NCBI GenBank assembly: GCA_038322995.1
Contig: JBBQGM010000022.1
Location: forward strand, 1 to 55,016
Reading direction: 5' to 3'
Length of the DNA stretch: 55,016 bases
Origin: QHXQ01 sp038322995
GTDB lineage: Bacteria > Acidobacteriota > Blastocatellia > Pyrinomonadales > Pyrinomonadaceae
Shown: positions 34,013 to 42,753 of the stretch, piece after piece
How positions within the stretch are numbered: the stretch's first letter is position 1
How the letters are laid out: every line of letters starts with the position of its first letter
Program-made: the position numbers and the translations under genes
Notes under the pieces: generated by a model
Told to the model about the DNA's origin: nothing
Database searches by the model: none
Seen by the model: only the letters and a program-made list of their open reading frames with translations

Positions 34013-34471
34013 ATGCGTATGCCGCTTTCACAGAACGGTGGAATCATTGGTCGCCTTACCGCCCTTGTACTCGTGCTTTGGCTCGGCGGTGTAGGCTGTG
34101 CGATGGGCTGCGAATTGATCGTATCGGCCAAGCCCGCTAATAATGCGCAGGCAGCCGTTAAAGCTGCTTCCTGCCCGATGGTTGCGAGTGGTGATTGCTG
34201 TCATAAGGCTGAAACATCGAACGATACCCGCGTATACTCGTCTGTAGAGGCGATGCCCCCGAGCGGGGAGCGGGCGTCGTGTTGCCCATTGGCAGGTAAT
34301 ACGGCAGACCTCGCGCGCAAAGTGAGCGTATCGGATGTGCCGCTCTCGGGTACAGGCAGCTTGCTACTTTCCGCTCCAAAGTTTGAAATCTCCGCTGAAC
34401 ATCCAGCCTTCCGGTTACAAGTGCCCGACCGAGGTAGTACCCGCCTTCGTTGCTGTGTCTTTCGGATTTAG
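34013..34471 (+). CDS. Small exported cysteine-containing protein
   Basis: 152 residues from the ATG at 34013. Residues about 10-28 form a hydrophobic export helix with VGCAMGC at its end, possibly a lipoprotein site. The mature part has cysteine pairs: SCPMVASGDCCHKAE, ERASCCPLAG and, at the C-terminus, RCCVF. No domain is recognised. The CC and CCHK pattern resembles the neighbouring CC-repeat protein, so both may handle the same metal, which is inference. Confidence 0.6.
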   Translation: MRMPLSQNGGIIGRLTALVLVLWLGGVGCAMGCELIVSAKPANNAQAAVKAASCPMVASGDCCHKAETSNDTRVYSSVEAMPPSGERASCCPLAGNTADLARKVSVSDVPLSGTGSLLLSAPKFEISAEHPAFRLQVPDRGSTRLRCCVFRI

Positions 34472-34590
34472 AAGCAGGTTAGGACGTACCGCACGGCTCG
34501 ACGGTTGAACGCCTTATGGTTCATCGTCAGCGCTGCCTGTGTATTTTACAGGCAAGTCCTTCGACCTCTTTCAGAAATCAGGAGACACAG

Positions 34591-34995
34591 ATGAAAAGCA
34601 TCAAGATTCTTGCTCTTACTATCACGCTCGGCTTGTCCGGCGTGGTTTACGCGGCGGGCGGGAACGCTAAAGCGACAGCGAAGTCTTGTCAGATAGACAA
34701 CGCTGCTGCAAGCTGCTGCGCTGCCGCTGCGAGCTGTTGCGCCGGCGGATCGTGCTGCAAGGCCGACAAAGCTGCCCATCACGCCACCGCGCAGGCGGGC
34801 GACGAAGGTGGGAACTGCTGTCAATCCGGCGGATCGTGCTGCAAGTCGGGCGCGTCGTGCTGTACAGCGCACAAGTCCGGCGAGAAGCAGGCACAAGCGC
34901 AAGCCCGCATGACGCACAAGGACGGCGAAAGCTGCTGCGTGCCGGGTGCGAGTTGCTGCAACGGCGGCTCATGCTGCACGACACACAAGGGGTAA
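34591..34995 (+). CDS. Exported CC-repeat protein, possible metal sponge
   Basis: 134 residues. Signal peptide 1-21 (ending VVYAAG), start fixed by GGAG upstream. The mature chain has 19 cysteines, 18 of them as nine CC pairs arranged in three modules of CC-x5-CC-x(4-5)-CC followed by a Lys/His segment: about 46-67, 79-98 and 113-133. Between modules are Gln/Ala/Lys-rich links. There are no aromatic residues apart from one Tyr in the signal peptide. This resembles a periplasmic metallothionein-like design, but I know of no named family; oxidised disulfide forms are the alternative. A strong hairpin follows the stop. Confidence 0.75.
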   Translation: MKSIKILALTITLGLSGVVYAAGGNAKATAKSCQIDNAAASCCAAAASCCAGGSCCKADKAAHHATAQAGDEGGNCCQSGGSCCKSGASCCTAHKSGEKQAQAQARMTHKDGESCCVPGASCCNGGSCCTTHKG

Positions 34996-35011
34996 GCTGG
35001 TACAGGCTAGC

Positions 35012-35038
35012 GCGGGGGCGCTTCACAAGCGCCCCCGC
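35012..35038. terminator. 12-bp GC hairpin after the CC-repeat gene
   Basis: GCGGGGGCGCTT (35012-35023), loop CAC, exact complement 35027-35038. No T-run; probably ends or stabilises the mRNA. Confidence 0.65.
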
Positions 35039-35272
35039 ATGAAACTTTAAGCATAGGTGTCCAATAATTAGGTTGTTAACGGAGCGAGGAGCAACGAGCG
35101 TGCTGCCGTCCGGCGAGAAACGCGGCGCTGGTGAAAAGCGCCCCGCATGATGCGTCAAACATTGGCTAAGGTCAATACTTTCAACAACTGGCGCGCATGT
35201 GTGTCCGAGTCTCTGTCTGGCAACAATCATGTACAGAGGGCTATCGCGCTGTCCTCTGTCGTACACATAAAC

Positions 35273-35316
35273 AAGAAGCGGCTTCGCTCGCAAAGAACGA
35301 AGCCGCTTCTTTCTGT
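35273..35316. terminator. Terminator at the end of groEL
   Basis: AAGAAGCGGCTTCG (35273-35286) and its exact complement (35298-35311) flank an 11-base loop. On the minus strand it lies just past the groEL stop and is followed by GTTTATG; on the plus strand by TTCTG. It can act both ways. Confidence 0.8.
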
Positions 35317-35335
35317 TGCGCCAACTTGGACTAAC

Positions 35336-36991
35336 TTACATGCCCATGCCGCCGCCCATGCCGCCCATGCCGCCGCCGCCCATGGCCGGGGCCTTGTCGT
35401 CGTCCGGCAATTCGGAGACGAGCGCTTCGGTCGTGAGCATCAGCCCGGCAATCGACGCTGCGTTCTGCAACGCCGAGCGCGTGACCTTGGCCGGATCGAT
35501 GACGCCGGACTCAACGAGGTCTTCAAACTTCTCGGTCGCCGCGTTGAAGCCGTAGTTGTCCTTCTTGTTCTCGCGGACTTTCTCCACGATAACCGCGCCT
35601 TCCTTGCCCGCGTTCTGCACGATCTGGCGGAGCGGCTCTTCCAGCGCACGGCGCACGATGTTGACGCCGATCTGCTCGTCCGGATCGCCTTCGCCCTCTT
35701 CGTTCGCGCGGAACTTGTCGAGCGCCTTGGCCGCGCGCACAAGCGCCACGCCGCCGCCCGGCACGATGCCTTCTTCGACAGCCGCACGGGTCGCGTGCAT
35801 CGCATCTTCAACGCGCGCCTTCTTTTCCTTCAACTCGGTCTCGGTCGCCGCACCGACGCGAATCACCGCCACGCCGCCGACGAGTTTCGCCAGCCGCTCT
35901 TGCAGTTTCTCGCGGTCATAATCCGACGTGGTGTCTTCGACCTGCGCGCGGATGGTCTTCACGCGGCCTTGGATGTCCGCGCCGTTGCCGCCGCCTTCGA
36001 CGATGGTCGTATTGTCCTTGTCAATCGTGATCTTCTTGGCTTGGCCCAAGTCCTGCACCTGCACGGTCTCCAATTTGACGCCGAGGTCTTCGCTGATGAC
36101 CTTGCCGCCCGTCAGGATCGCGATGTCTTCGAGCATCGCCTTGCGGCGATCACCAAAGCCCGGCGCTTTCACGGCCGCGACGTTCAACGTGCCGCGCAGT
36201 TTGTTGACCACGAGCGTCGCCAACGCTTCGCCTTCGACATCTTCCGCGATGATCAAGAGCGGCTTGCCCAACTTGGCGATCTGCTCCAAGAGCGGCAGCA
36301 AATCTTTCATCGAACTGATCTTCTTCTCGTTGATCAGGATGAGCGGATTCTCTAACACCGCTTCCATGCGCTCAGGATCAGTCACGAAGTAGGGCGAGAG
36401 ATAGCCGCGGTCGAACTGCATGCCTTCGACCACTTCGAGCGAGGTCTCCAGCGTGCGCGACTCTTCCACGGTGATGACGCCGTCTTTGCCGACCTGCTGC
36501 ATCGCCTCGGCGATCAATTCGCCGATGGTCGCGTCGCCATTCGCCGAGATCGTGCCGACCTGCGCGATCATGTCGCCCTTGACCGGCTTCGCCATCTTCT
36601 TGATCTCTTCGGTCGCACGCGCCACGGCCTTATCGATGCCGCGCTTCAACGCCATCGGGTTCGCGCCCGCCGCAACCGTCTTCACGCCTTCGCGGAAGAG
36701 CGCCTGCGCCAGCACGGTCGCCGTCGTCGTGCCGTCGCCGGCCACGTCCGAAGTCTTCGACGCAACTTCGCGCACCATCTGCGCGCCCATATTCTCAAGC
36801 GAGTCTTTCAACTCGATCTCTTTCGCCACCGTCACACCGTCTTTGGTGATCGTCGGCGAACCGAATTTCTTGTCGAGCACAACGTTGCGACCTTTCGGCC
36901 CCAACGTGATCTTCACCGCGTCGGCGAGTTGATTGACGCCACGCAGGATCGCGGCGCGCGACTCTTCGCCATGTATAACTTGCTTTGCCAT
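35336..36991 (-). CDS. groEL: 60 kDa chaperonin GroEL
   Basis: 551 residues, full length. KQVIHGEESRAAILRGVNQLADAVKITLGPKGRNVVLDK at the N-terminus, GDGTTTATVLAQALFREG (ATP site), VEEGIVPGGGVAL and the Gly-Met tail GGGGMGGMGGGMGM. It forms the double-ring folding chamber with GroES. GGAG precedes the start. It is 74 bases downstream of groES and under the same heat-shock control region. Confidence 0.98.
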   Translation of the reverse strand: MAKQVIHGEESRAAILRGVNQLADAVKITLGPKGRNVVLDKKFGSPTITKDGVTVAKEIELKDSLENMGAQMVREVASKTSDVAGDGTTTATVLAQALFREGVKTVAAGANPMALKRGIDKAVARATEEIKKMAKPVKGDMIAQVGTISANGDATIGELIAEAMQQVGKDGVITVEESRTLETSLEVVEGMQFDRGYLSPYFVTDPERMEAVLENPLILINEKKISSMKDLLPLLEQIAKLGKPLLIIAEDVEGEALATLVVNKLRGTLNVAAVKAPGFGDRRKAMLEDIAILTGGKVISEDLGVKLETVQVQDLGQAKKITIDKDNTTIVEGGGNGADIQGRVKTIRAQVEDTTSDYDREKLQERLAKLVGGVAVIRVGAATETELKEKKARVEDAMHATRAAVEEGIVPGGGVALVRAAKALDKFRANEEGEGDPDEQIGVNIVRRALEEPLRQIVQNAGKEGAVIVEKVRENKKDNYGFNAATEKFEDLVESGVIDPAKVTRSALQNAASIAGLMLTTEALVSELPDDDKAPAMGGGGMGGMGGGMGM

Positions 36992-37065
36992 AGCTGCCTT
37001 CTTCTCCTCAGAATAATCTGCTAACTTCAGTCAAACGAAAAAGCGGCGTAGTCATTAGATTAAGA

Positions 37066-37401
37066 CTACTTGCCGCCCTTCTTGCTGCCGCCCGTCGCCG
37101 CGCCGGCGCGCTCGATGATGCCGAGGATTTCGTCCTCACGCATGATGAGCAGTTCTTCGCCGTCGAGCTTGATTTCCGAGCCGCCATACTTGCCGAAGAG
37201 CACGCGGTCGCCCGCCTTCACATCGAGCGCCTGCCGGCTGCCGTCTTCCTTGTACTTGCCCTCGCCGACGGCGATCACTTCGCCCTCTTGCGGTTTTTCC
37301 TTCGCGGTGTCGGGAATGATGATCCCGCCGCGTACCTGCTCGCCTTCTTCTAACCGGCGCACAATCACACGGTCGTGTAGTGGTCTAATGTTCGTAGCCA
37401 T
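37066..37401 (-). CDS. groES: 10 kDa co-chaperonin GroES
   Basis: 111 residues: NIRPLHDRVIVRRLEEGEQVRGGIIIPDTAKEKPQEGEVIAVG with the mobile loop, then KAGDRVLFGKYGGSEIKLDGEELLIMREDEILGI. About 12 residues longer than most GroES because of the Gly/Lys-rich tail (GAATGGSKKGGK). First gene of the groESL operon. Confidence 0.97.
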   Translation of the reverse strand: MATNIRPLHDRVIVRRLEEGEQVRGGIIIPDTAKEKPQEGEVIAVGEGKYKEDGSRQALDVKAGDRVLFGKYGGSEIKLDGEELLIMREDEILGIIERAGAATGGSKKGGK

Positions 37402-37536
37402 GATGCTCCTTTCAGATGTTCACTAACAGAATGGATGTTTTAATTGCGTAAACGCGCTGGTCGCGCTTCGTCCCACTGACCTAAGAATGCATTGTTAAAG
37501 CGAAAATGGTATGGCTTGATTGCCTGTAACCTATTT

Positions 37537-37563
37537 CTAGCACTCCCTGGCAGCGAGTGCCAA
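37537..37563 (-). promoter_or_regulatory. CIRCE operator (HrcA site) of groESL
   Basis: CTAGCACTC-N9-GAGTGCCAA on the plus strand matches the CIRCE consensus TTAGCACTC-N9-GAGTGCTAA with one mismatch per arm. It starts at the -10 box of the groES promoter, the usual place for HrcA repression. hrcA is not in the window. Confidence 0.88.
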
Positions 37564-37592
37564 GAATATCTCTTCCAGCGCTAACTTGTCAA
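37563..37592 (-). promoter_or_regulatory. groESL promoter
   Basis: Minus strand: TTGACA (37592-37587), 18-base spacer, TATTCT (37568-37563). The -35 is perfect, and the -10 touches the CIRCE operator. The leader to groES is about 155 bases. Confidence 0.75.
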
Positions 37593-37669
37593 CCGCAGTG
37601 TCGAAATCTGAGTGACGGAGACTCAACGGGTGGTTAAGTCATTGATAAGATGAAGTTTGGCGGGTACTA

Positions 37670-37930
37670 GCTGGCCTGGGCCAATATCTAGTCGTTGTTC
37701 GGAGGATAGGTTTCGGGTCTTGGATGGGCAATCATGGCTCTCTGAGCGGCAACTTTTAGCTGCAAAAGGTGAGAATGGTCGCTCAGAGCCGTGAGCCTTG
37801 AGGGCAAAGGGGCAAAGCTATTCTCTCCGCGTCTCGCTGTTGCTATTCAGAGAGCGTAGCTTTGCAGCCAGAAGGAAAGATTCTGGCCTAGAATGTGAGG
37901 CTTTTTAGCTCCGCAGGGCAACCTGCGGGC
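37670..37930 (+). ncRNA. Candidate structured RNA with four hairpins
   Basis: This gene-free stretch holds four successive stem-loops: 37736-37790 (GGCTCTCTGAGCG with CGCTCAGAGCC, inner CTTTT/AAAAG); 37812-37865 (GCAAAGCTA/TAGCTTTGC, inner TCTCT/AGAGA); 37867-37887 (GCCAGAA/TTCTGGC); and 37911-37928 (CCGCAGG, GCAA tetraloop, CCTGCGG). A weak promoter TTGATA-N17-TACTAG precedes them at about 37641-37669. It does not match 6S RNA, tmRNA, SRP RNA or RNase P RNA as I know them. The strand is uncertain; the last hairpin could also close the regulator gene on the minus strand. Confidence 0.4.
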
Positions 37931-37931
37931 T

Positions 37932-38201
37932 TTAGCGTGACTTGCGCTTGGCCGGTTTCTTACCACCACGGCTTTTAGTTGATGGGATAGGGCGTTCCTG
38001 ACTGCGGTAATCAGCGACGCGCTTGGAGAGCGTATTGCGGTGTATGCCGAGGGTGGCGGCGGTGCGTGAGAGGTGTTCTTTGTGCCGGGTGAGGGCTTTT
38101 TGAATATAGAGTTTTTCAAACTCGGTGAGTGCCTCGTCCAGCAGAATCCGGCCGTCGAGCATGTCGTCGATTAGGGCTTCAAGGCGGGCGCGCATCTGCA
38201 T
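37932..38201 (-). CDS. Fis-type helix-turn-helix regulator
   Basis: 89 residues. A helical N-terminus (MQMRARLEALIDDMLDGRILLDEALTEFEKLYIQKAL) leads into a Fis/NtrC-type DNA-binding domain (HKEHLSRTAATLGIHRNTLSKRVADY). The tail is basic (SRGGKKPAKRKSR). The ATG at 38201 follows GGAGAA; the much longer open frame upstream is not convincing. It resembles the stand-alone C-terminal domain of NtrC-type activators. Targets unknown. Follows cvpA on the same strand. Confidence 0.82.
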   Translation of the reverse strand: MQMRARLEALIDDMLDGRILLDEALTEFEKLYIQKALTRHKEHLSRTAATLGIHRNTLSKRVADYRSQERPIPSTKSRGGKKPAKRKSR

Positions 38202-38275
38202 GGCTTCTCCTGTGAGCGTTATAAACGTATCAATTTCCGAAGACGGCCGGGCAAATATCGTATGCGGCAAACGGT

Positions 38276-38788
38276 TCAGGCGCGCACACGCCGCGACCCC
38301 ACGAGAAAACGCGCCCTTAGTTCGCTTGATGTTAAATAGCTCAACGCCGCCGCGCTCGCCGCGAGTACGGGCGCGGTGCGTGCTTCGGTTACGGCGCGGA
38401 GGCGGACGGGAAATGCGGTTAAGGCCAAATACATGGCGGCGCAGACAGCCAAACCGCGCGCCAGCCCGAAGGCTGCGCCGAGCGTCCGATCCAGCCACGC
38501 GAGGCGCGCACGCTTGAGTCGCCCACGCGCTAACTGACCGGCGGCAAAACCGAGCGCGAGCGCCACACCCACGATCAACAAGAAGCCGCTTGCCCGTGCC
38601 ACCGCTAACGAATCAACCAATCCGATGCCGCGCAATAACGCGCCGGCCGCGTCGTAACCCCGCGCCGCCACAACCAGACCGCCGCAAAATGCGCCCGTGG
38701 CGATCAACGCCCGCACCAACCCACGCAACGCACCCGCCACAAGCGACGAGCCGACGAGCGCCAACACGATGAAATCGAAGATAGTCAT
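38276..38788 (-). CDS. cvpA: CvpA family membrane protein
   Basis: 170 residues with four predicted membrane helices (about 3-20, 26-45, 63-84, 100-125). The N-terminus FDFIVLALVGSSLVAGALRGLVRALI is the CvpA signature. The family is linked to colicin V production and envelope stress, and often lies beside purine genes, as here next to purC. Confidence 0.8.
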   Translation of the reverse strand: MTIFDFIVLALVGSSLVAGALRGLVRALIATGAFCGGLVVAARGYDAAGALLRGIGLVDSLAVARASGFLLIVGVALALGFAAGQLARGRLKRARLAWLDRTLGAAFGLARGLAVCAAMYLALTAFPVRLRAVTEARTAPVLAASAAALSYLTSSELRARFLVGSRRVRA

Positions 38789-38789
38789 G

Positions 38790-38890
38790 AAAAGCTGTTA
38801 GCTTTCAGCTACAACAATCTGAGGCATTATCAGCAAGCCCCCATCAGCCATTATCTTCGCGTTACAGCTAACAGCTAACAGCTAACAGCT
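38790..38890. repeat. GCTAACA-word hairpin between cvpA and purC
   Basis: AGCTGTTAGCTTTCAGCT on the left faces three tandem copies of AGCTAAC on the right (about 38868-38892), so the ends pair. The right-hand words reach into the purC stop. Related words occur at 21325-21440 (before the rsh start) and 54380-54410 (before aroC). Confidence 0.7.
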
Positions 38891-39789
38891 TATAGCTCTT
38901 GTCCCGTAAGCAATCGATAAGCTTCGAGATAACGTGCCGTCGTGGCTGCGGCCACAACGGGTGGCAGCGACGGCGCGGGCGGGCGTTTATCCCAGTTGAG
39001 CGTTTCCAGATAGTTGCGCACGTACTGCTTATCGAATGAAGCCTGCGCCCGGCCGGGCGCATATTCGCGCGCGGGCCAGAAGCGGGACGAGTCGGGTGTC
39101 AACGCTTCATCGATCAAAATAATCTCGCCTGTGCCAGCGCGGCCGAACTCAAATTTCGTGTCGGCGATAATGATTCCGCACGCACGCGCATGTGCCTCGG
39201 CCGCATGATAGAGCGCGAGCGAGGTGGCGCGTAATTGCGCGGTCACATCCGTGCCGAGCAATTCGCACATGCGTGTCTCCGTGATGTTTTCGTCGTGGCC
39301 CGTTTCGGCTTTGGTCGCGGGCGTAAAGATGGGCACGGGCAATTGCTCCGAGTCGCGCATGCCCGGCGGTAACTTATGCCCGCAGATTGCGCCGGTGCGC
39401 TGGTAATCCTGCCAACCTGAACCGGCCAAGTAGCCGCGCACGACGCACTCGACCGGAAAAACTTCTGTGCGCCGCACGAGCATTGCGCGCCCGCGCAACA
39501 CGTCCGCGTGCCGCTTGATCTGTGCGGGCATTTGTTCTACGTCGGTGGTGAGCAAGTGATGTGATGTGACGTGCGCGAGCCGCGCGAACCAGAAACGGGA
39601 GAGCGCGGTGAGCACTGCGCCTTTGCGCGGTACTTGCGTTGGCAGGACACAGTCGAAGGCGGAGATGCGGTCAGTGGCGACGACGAGCAGTTGGGCTTCA
39701 TCCACCGCATACACGTCGCGCACCTTACCGCGCCGCACTAACGCTAGATCGGGGAAAGCAGTCTGATTGACAGGCGAGAGGGCGCTCAT
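38890..39789 (-). CDS. purC: SAICAR synthetase (phosphoribosylaminoimidazole-succinocarboxamide synthase)
   Basis: 299 residues, the longer PurC type. VRRGKVRDVYAVDEAQLLVVATDRISAFDCVLPTQVPRKG holds the ATP-binding region; VFPVECVVRGYLAGSGWQDY and IIADTKFEFGRAGTGEIILIDEALTPDSSRFWP are catalytic-core segments. It joins CAIR and aspartate in purine synthesis. Divergent from the M1 aminopeptidase. Confidence 0.95.
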   Translation of the reverse strand: MSALSPVNQTAFPDLALVRRGKVRDVYAVDEAQLLVVATDRISAFDCVLPTQVPRKGAVLTALSRFWFARLAHVTSHHLLTTDVEQMPAQIKRHADVLRGRAMLVRRTEVFPVECVVRGYLAGSGWQDYQRTGAICGHKLPPGMRDSEQLPVPIFTPATKAETGHDENITETRMCELLGTDVTAQLRATSLALYHAAEAHARACGIIIADTKFEFGRAGTGEIILIDEALTPDSSRFWPAREYAPGRAQASFDKQYVRNYLETLNWDKRPPAPSLPPVVAAATTARYLEAYRLLTGQEL

Positions 39790-39985
39790 GACGATTCGAT
39801 TAGTTTGCGGCCGGCTTGATGTCGCGCGCAGGGCGAGGCGGGATTGTGCTCGCGCGCCACAGGTTTGTCAAGATAAAGCTGTTTTCGGCTGCCTCGTTTG
39901 ATCTTCCGCCGTAGGTACATTACAACAACAGTCGGCCGCACGTTGTCGGCAGCGCGGCGCAGCACGAATACCGCGGGGGAGCACA

Positions 39986-42586
39986 ATGCAATTAAGGCGC
40001 AACTTGCGCGCGGGTCTTATCGGCCTCAGCCTCTTCTTTCCAGCAGCCCAACTTCTAACAAGCGTTCTCTACGCGCAAACGTCCGCTAGCTCAACGCAGC
40101 AAACAACTGCGCGGGCGCTGCCGCCCGCGCGCAATCTGCCGGCGCACGATTATGATCTGCGGCACGTTAAGCTCGATTTGCGGTTTGATTGGGCGCGCGA
40201 GCAGGCTGTGGGCACGGCGGCGCTGACGTTCGCGCCCACTGTAGCCGCGCTCGGTCGGGTTGAATTCGACGCGGCGAATATGACCGTGAGCGGCGTGCGG
40301 TCGAGCGCGGGCACAACGCTCAAGTTTGAGACGGATGAACGGGCAGGGAAACTGCGCGTGCAACTTGAGCGTGCGTATCAGCCGGGGCAGGAGCGCACGG
40401 TGGTGGTCGCGTATCACACGAACGGGCGCGTGAAAACGCTCGGCAGTGGCAACTACGCGCAAGGGTTGGTGTTCAACCAGCCGCAGCCGGCCGATCCTTT
40501 GAGCCAGCGGCAGATTTATTCGCAGGGCGAGTCGGAGTTTAATCACTACTGGTTTCCGTCCTACGATCACCCGGACGATTTTGCGTCCTCCGAATTGTTG
40601 GCCACGGTCGAGCAACCGCTGTCGGTTGTCTCCAACGGCCGGCTCGTCGAAGTGCAGGAGAACGCCGATCAAACGCGTACGTTCCACTGGTTGATGGAGC
40701 AACCGCACGCGAACTATCTCACGTCCATTGTCGTCGGCCAGTACGTGCCGGTCGAGCAGATGGGCGCGGGCGTGCCCGTCGTCAGTTATGTCTATCCGGG
40801 CGAGATCGTGGAGGGGCGGCTGACGACAGCGCGGCTCGCGGACATGGTGCGTTTCTTCGCGGCGCGGACGGGCGTCAAATATCCTTATGCGCAGTACGCA
40901 CAGGTGATGGTGCATAACTTCCCCGGCGGCATGGAGAACATCTCAGCGACGACGCAGACCGACACGATGATCCACGACGCGCGCACCGAACTTGATCAAA
41001 CGAGCGACAGCCTGCAAGCGCACGAATTGGCGCACCAGTGGTTCGGCGACCTTGTGACCTGTCGCGACTGGTCGGACATCTGGCTCAACGAAGGCTTCGC
41101 CACTTACTTCGAGGCGTTGTGGGACGAGCACCTGCTCGGGCGCGACGAATTTCTTTACACCGACATTCGCGCCGATCAAGCGACCTACCTGCGCGCTTGG
41201 GCCAACAAACAGCGCCGGCCCATCGTGACGAAAAATTACAGCGACCCGGAAGCGGTCTTTGACCTGTATGCCTATCAGCGCGGCGGCGCGGTGCTGCACA
41301 TGCTGCGCTTCGTCCTTGGCGACGAGCAGTGGTGGCGCGGGATCAATCTCTATCTGACGAAGAACGCGCACCAGCCGGTGGCGACCGCGCAGTTGCAAAG
41401 CGCGATGGAAGAAGCGGCCGGGCAGAAGCTCGATTGGTTCTTCGACGAGTGGGTTTACAAGATGGGGCATCCCGTGTTTCGCGTCGTTGAAAAATATGAC
41501 GAGCCGCGCGGGCTGTTGACGCTGACGGTGCAGCAAGAGCAACGGCCCGACCTCGATTCGGCCTACCCGCAAGCCACTTACTTTCGCATGCCGGTGGCTA
41601 TAGAGATCGGCACGGCGCACGGCACGCGCATCGAGCGGGTGCAACTCGCGCCCGTCGCCGCGCAGTCGTTCGATTTCAAGGTGGACGGCCAGCCGCTACT
41701 GGTCAACTTCGATTATGGTTCAACGCTCATCAAGCAACTGCGCTTCGACAAGCCGACCACTGCACTGCTTTATCAACTGGCGCACGACGATGACGTACTG
41801 GGGCGCGTCTGGGCGCTCAATCAATTGCGGGTGGCCTTGCGCGGTGCGGGCACGTCGGAGGTGGAGCAGCAACGAATCGTGGACGCCTGCGCCACTGTGG
41901 TGACGACGGATAAGTTCTGGGGCGTGCGCGTCGAAGCCGCAAACGCGCTCGGCGGGTTGCCGGGCGAGCGCGTCCGGCAAAGTTTGCTTGCGGCGACAAA
42001 AGATCAAAACGCGCAGGTGCGGGCCCGCGCGTTCGCGGCGCTCGGTGAGCGGCGCGAGCCGAAACTGGCGAACCTGTTTGTTGCGGCGTTGAGCGATCAA
42101 AGTTACGCCGTCGTCGGCGCGGCCGCCGGAGCGCTGGGCAGGACGAAGGCGGCAGGCGCTTATGACGCGCTCGTCAAACTACTCGGTGTACAGTCGTGGC
42201 GCGAGAAGACTCAGGCGGCGGCCTTGAATGGATTGGGCGAACTAGGCGACAAGCGGGCGCTCGACGTTGCGTTGCGCTATGCGGGGCCGGAACATGCGAC
42301 GGAAGTGCGCAAGGCGGCGGTTCATCTGCTTGGCGCAATCGGGCAAAATGATCCGCGTGTGTTGCCCGTGCTGCTGCAAGCCTTGCATCAGAGCTTCGCC
42401 AATGAGGGCTTCCCGCTCGGCGAGGCCGCAGCGGAGACCATCTATAATCTGGACGACGTGGCGGGGCTGAAATCCTTGCGCGACGTGCTCGCGGTCGTCA
42501 ACAAACTCATCAATAACGCTGACTTGCAGGCGTTCGAGCGGCAAGTCAAAAAGCGTTTGCAGCAAAAAGAAGCGCCCGTTCACTAG
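39986..42586 (+). CDS. M1 family aminopeptidase with C-terminal HEAT repeats
   Basis: 866 residues with a signal peptide (1-30, ending VLYAQ). The zinc site is complete: HELAH at 346-350 and Glu369 in WLNEGFATYFEALW. The exopeptidase motif appears as GGMEN (about 312-316). The catalytic region ends near 560; from about 600 on there are HEAT-like repeats (VRVEAANALGGLPG, VRARAFAALGERR, VVGAAAGALGRTK). A zinc aminopeptidase acting on peptides outside the cytoplasm. It is divergent from purC and stands alone. Confidence 0.93.
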   Translation: MQLRRNLRAGLIGLSLFFPAAQLLTSVLYAQTSASSTQQTTARALPPARNLPAHDYDLRHVKLDLRFDWAREQAVGTAALTFAPTVAALGRVEFDAANMTVSGVRSSAGTTLKFETDERAGKLRVQLERAYQPGQERTVVVAYHTNGRVKTLGSGNYAQGLVFNQPQPADPLSQRQIYSQGESEFNHYWFPSYDHPDDFASSELLATVEQPLSVVSNGRLVEVQENADQTRTFHWLMEQPHANYLTSIVVGQYVPVEQMGAGVPVVSYVYPGEIVEGRLTTARLADMVRFFAARTGVKYPYAQYAQVMVHNFPGGMENISATTQTDTMIHDARTELDQTSDSLQAHELAHQWFGDLVTCRDWSDIWLNEGFATYFEALWDEHLLGRDEFLYTDIRADQATYLRAWANKQRRPIVTKNYSDPEAVFDLYAYQRGGAVLHMLRFVLGDEQWWRGINLYLTKNAHQPVATAQLQSAMEEAAGQKLDWFFDEWVYKMGHPVFRVVEKYDEPRGLLTLTVQQEQRPDLDSAYPQATYFRMPVAIEIGTAHGTRIERVQLAPVAAQSFDFKVDGQPLLVNFDYGSTLIKQLRFDKPTTALLYQLAHDDDVLGRVWALNQLRVALRGAGTSEVEQQRIVDACATVVTTDKFWGVRVEAANALGGLPGERVRQSLLAATKDQNAQVRARAFAALGERREPKLANLFVAALSDQSYAVVGAAAGALGRTKAAGAYDALVKLLGVQSWREKTQAAALNGLGELGDKRALDVALRYAGPEHATEVRKAAVHLLGAIGQNDPRVLPVLLQALHQSFANEGFPLGEAAAETIYNLDDVAGLKSLRDVLAVVNKLINNADLQAFERQVKKRLQQKEAPVH

Positions 42587-42753
42587 CGGGCGCGGGCCGG
42601 TCGCCGGGCAAGGGTTGGGCCTGCGCCCGAAAAACCTGCTTGAGTTTAAGCGGACTGTCCTGTTATAGTTCTGAAGTGTCGGCGGCGTGTTTTGGGCCGG
42701 CCGACGACAAGCCCCGCGAATCACTGATTCGCTCCTACGCACAAAACGTCCCA

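Noticed and set aside
34591..34995. CRISPR-like array in the CC-repeat gene
   Set aside because: The repeats are codon-level TGCTGC pairs in one reading frame with a signal peptide and ribosome site; no regular spacers.
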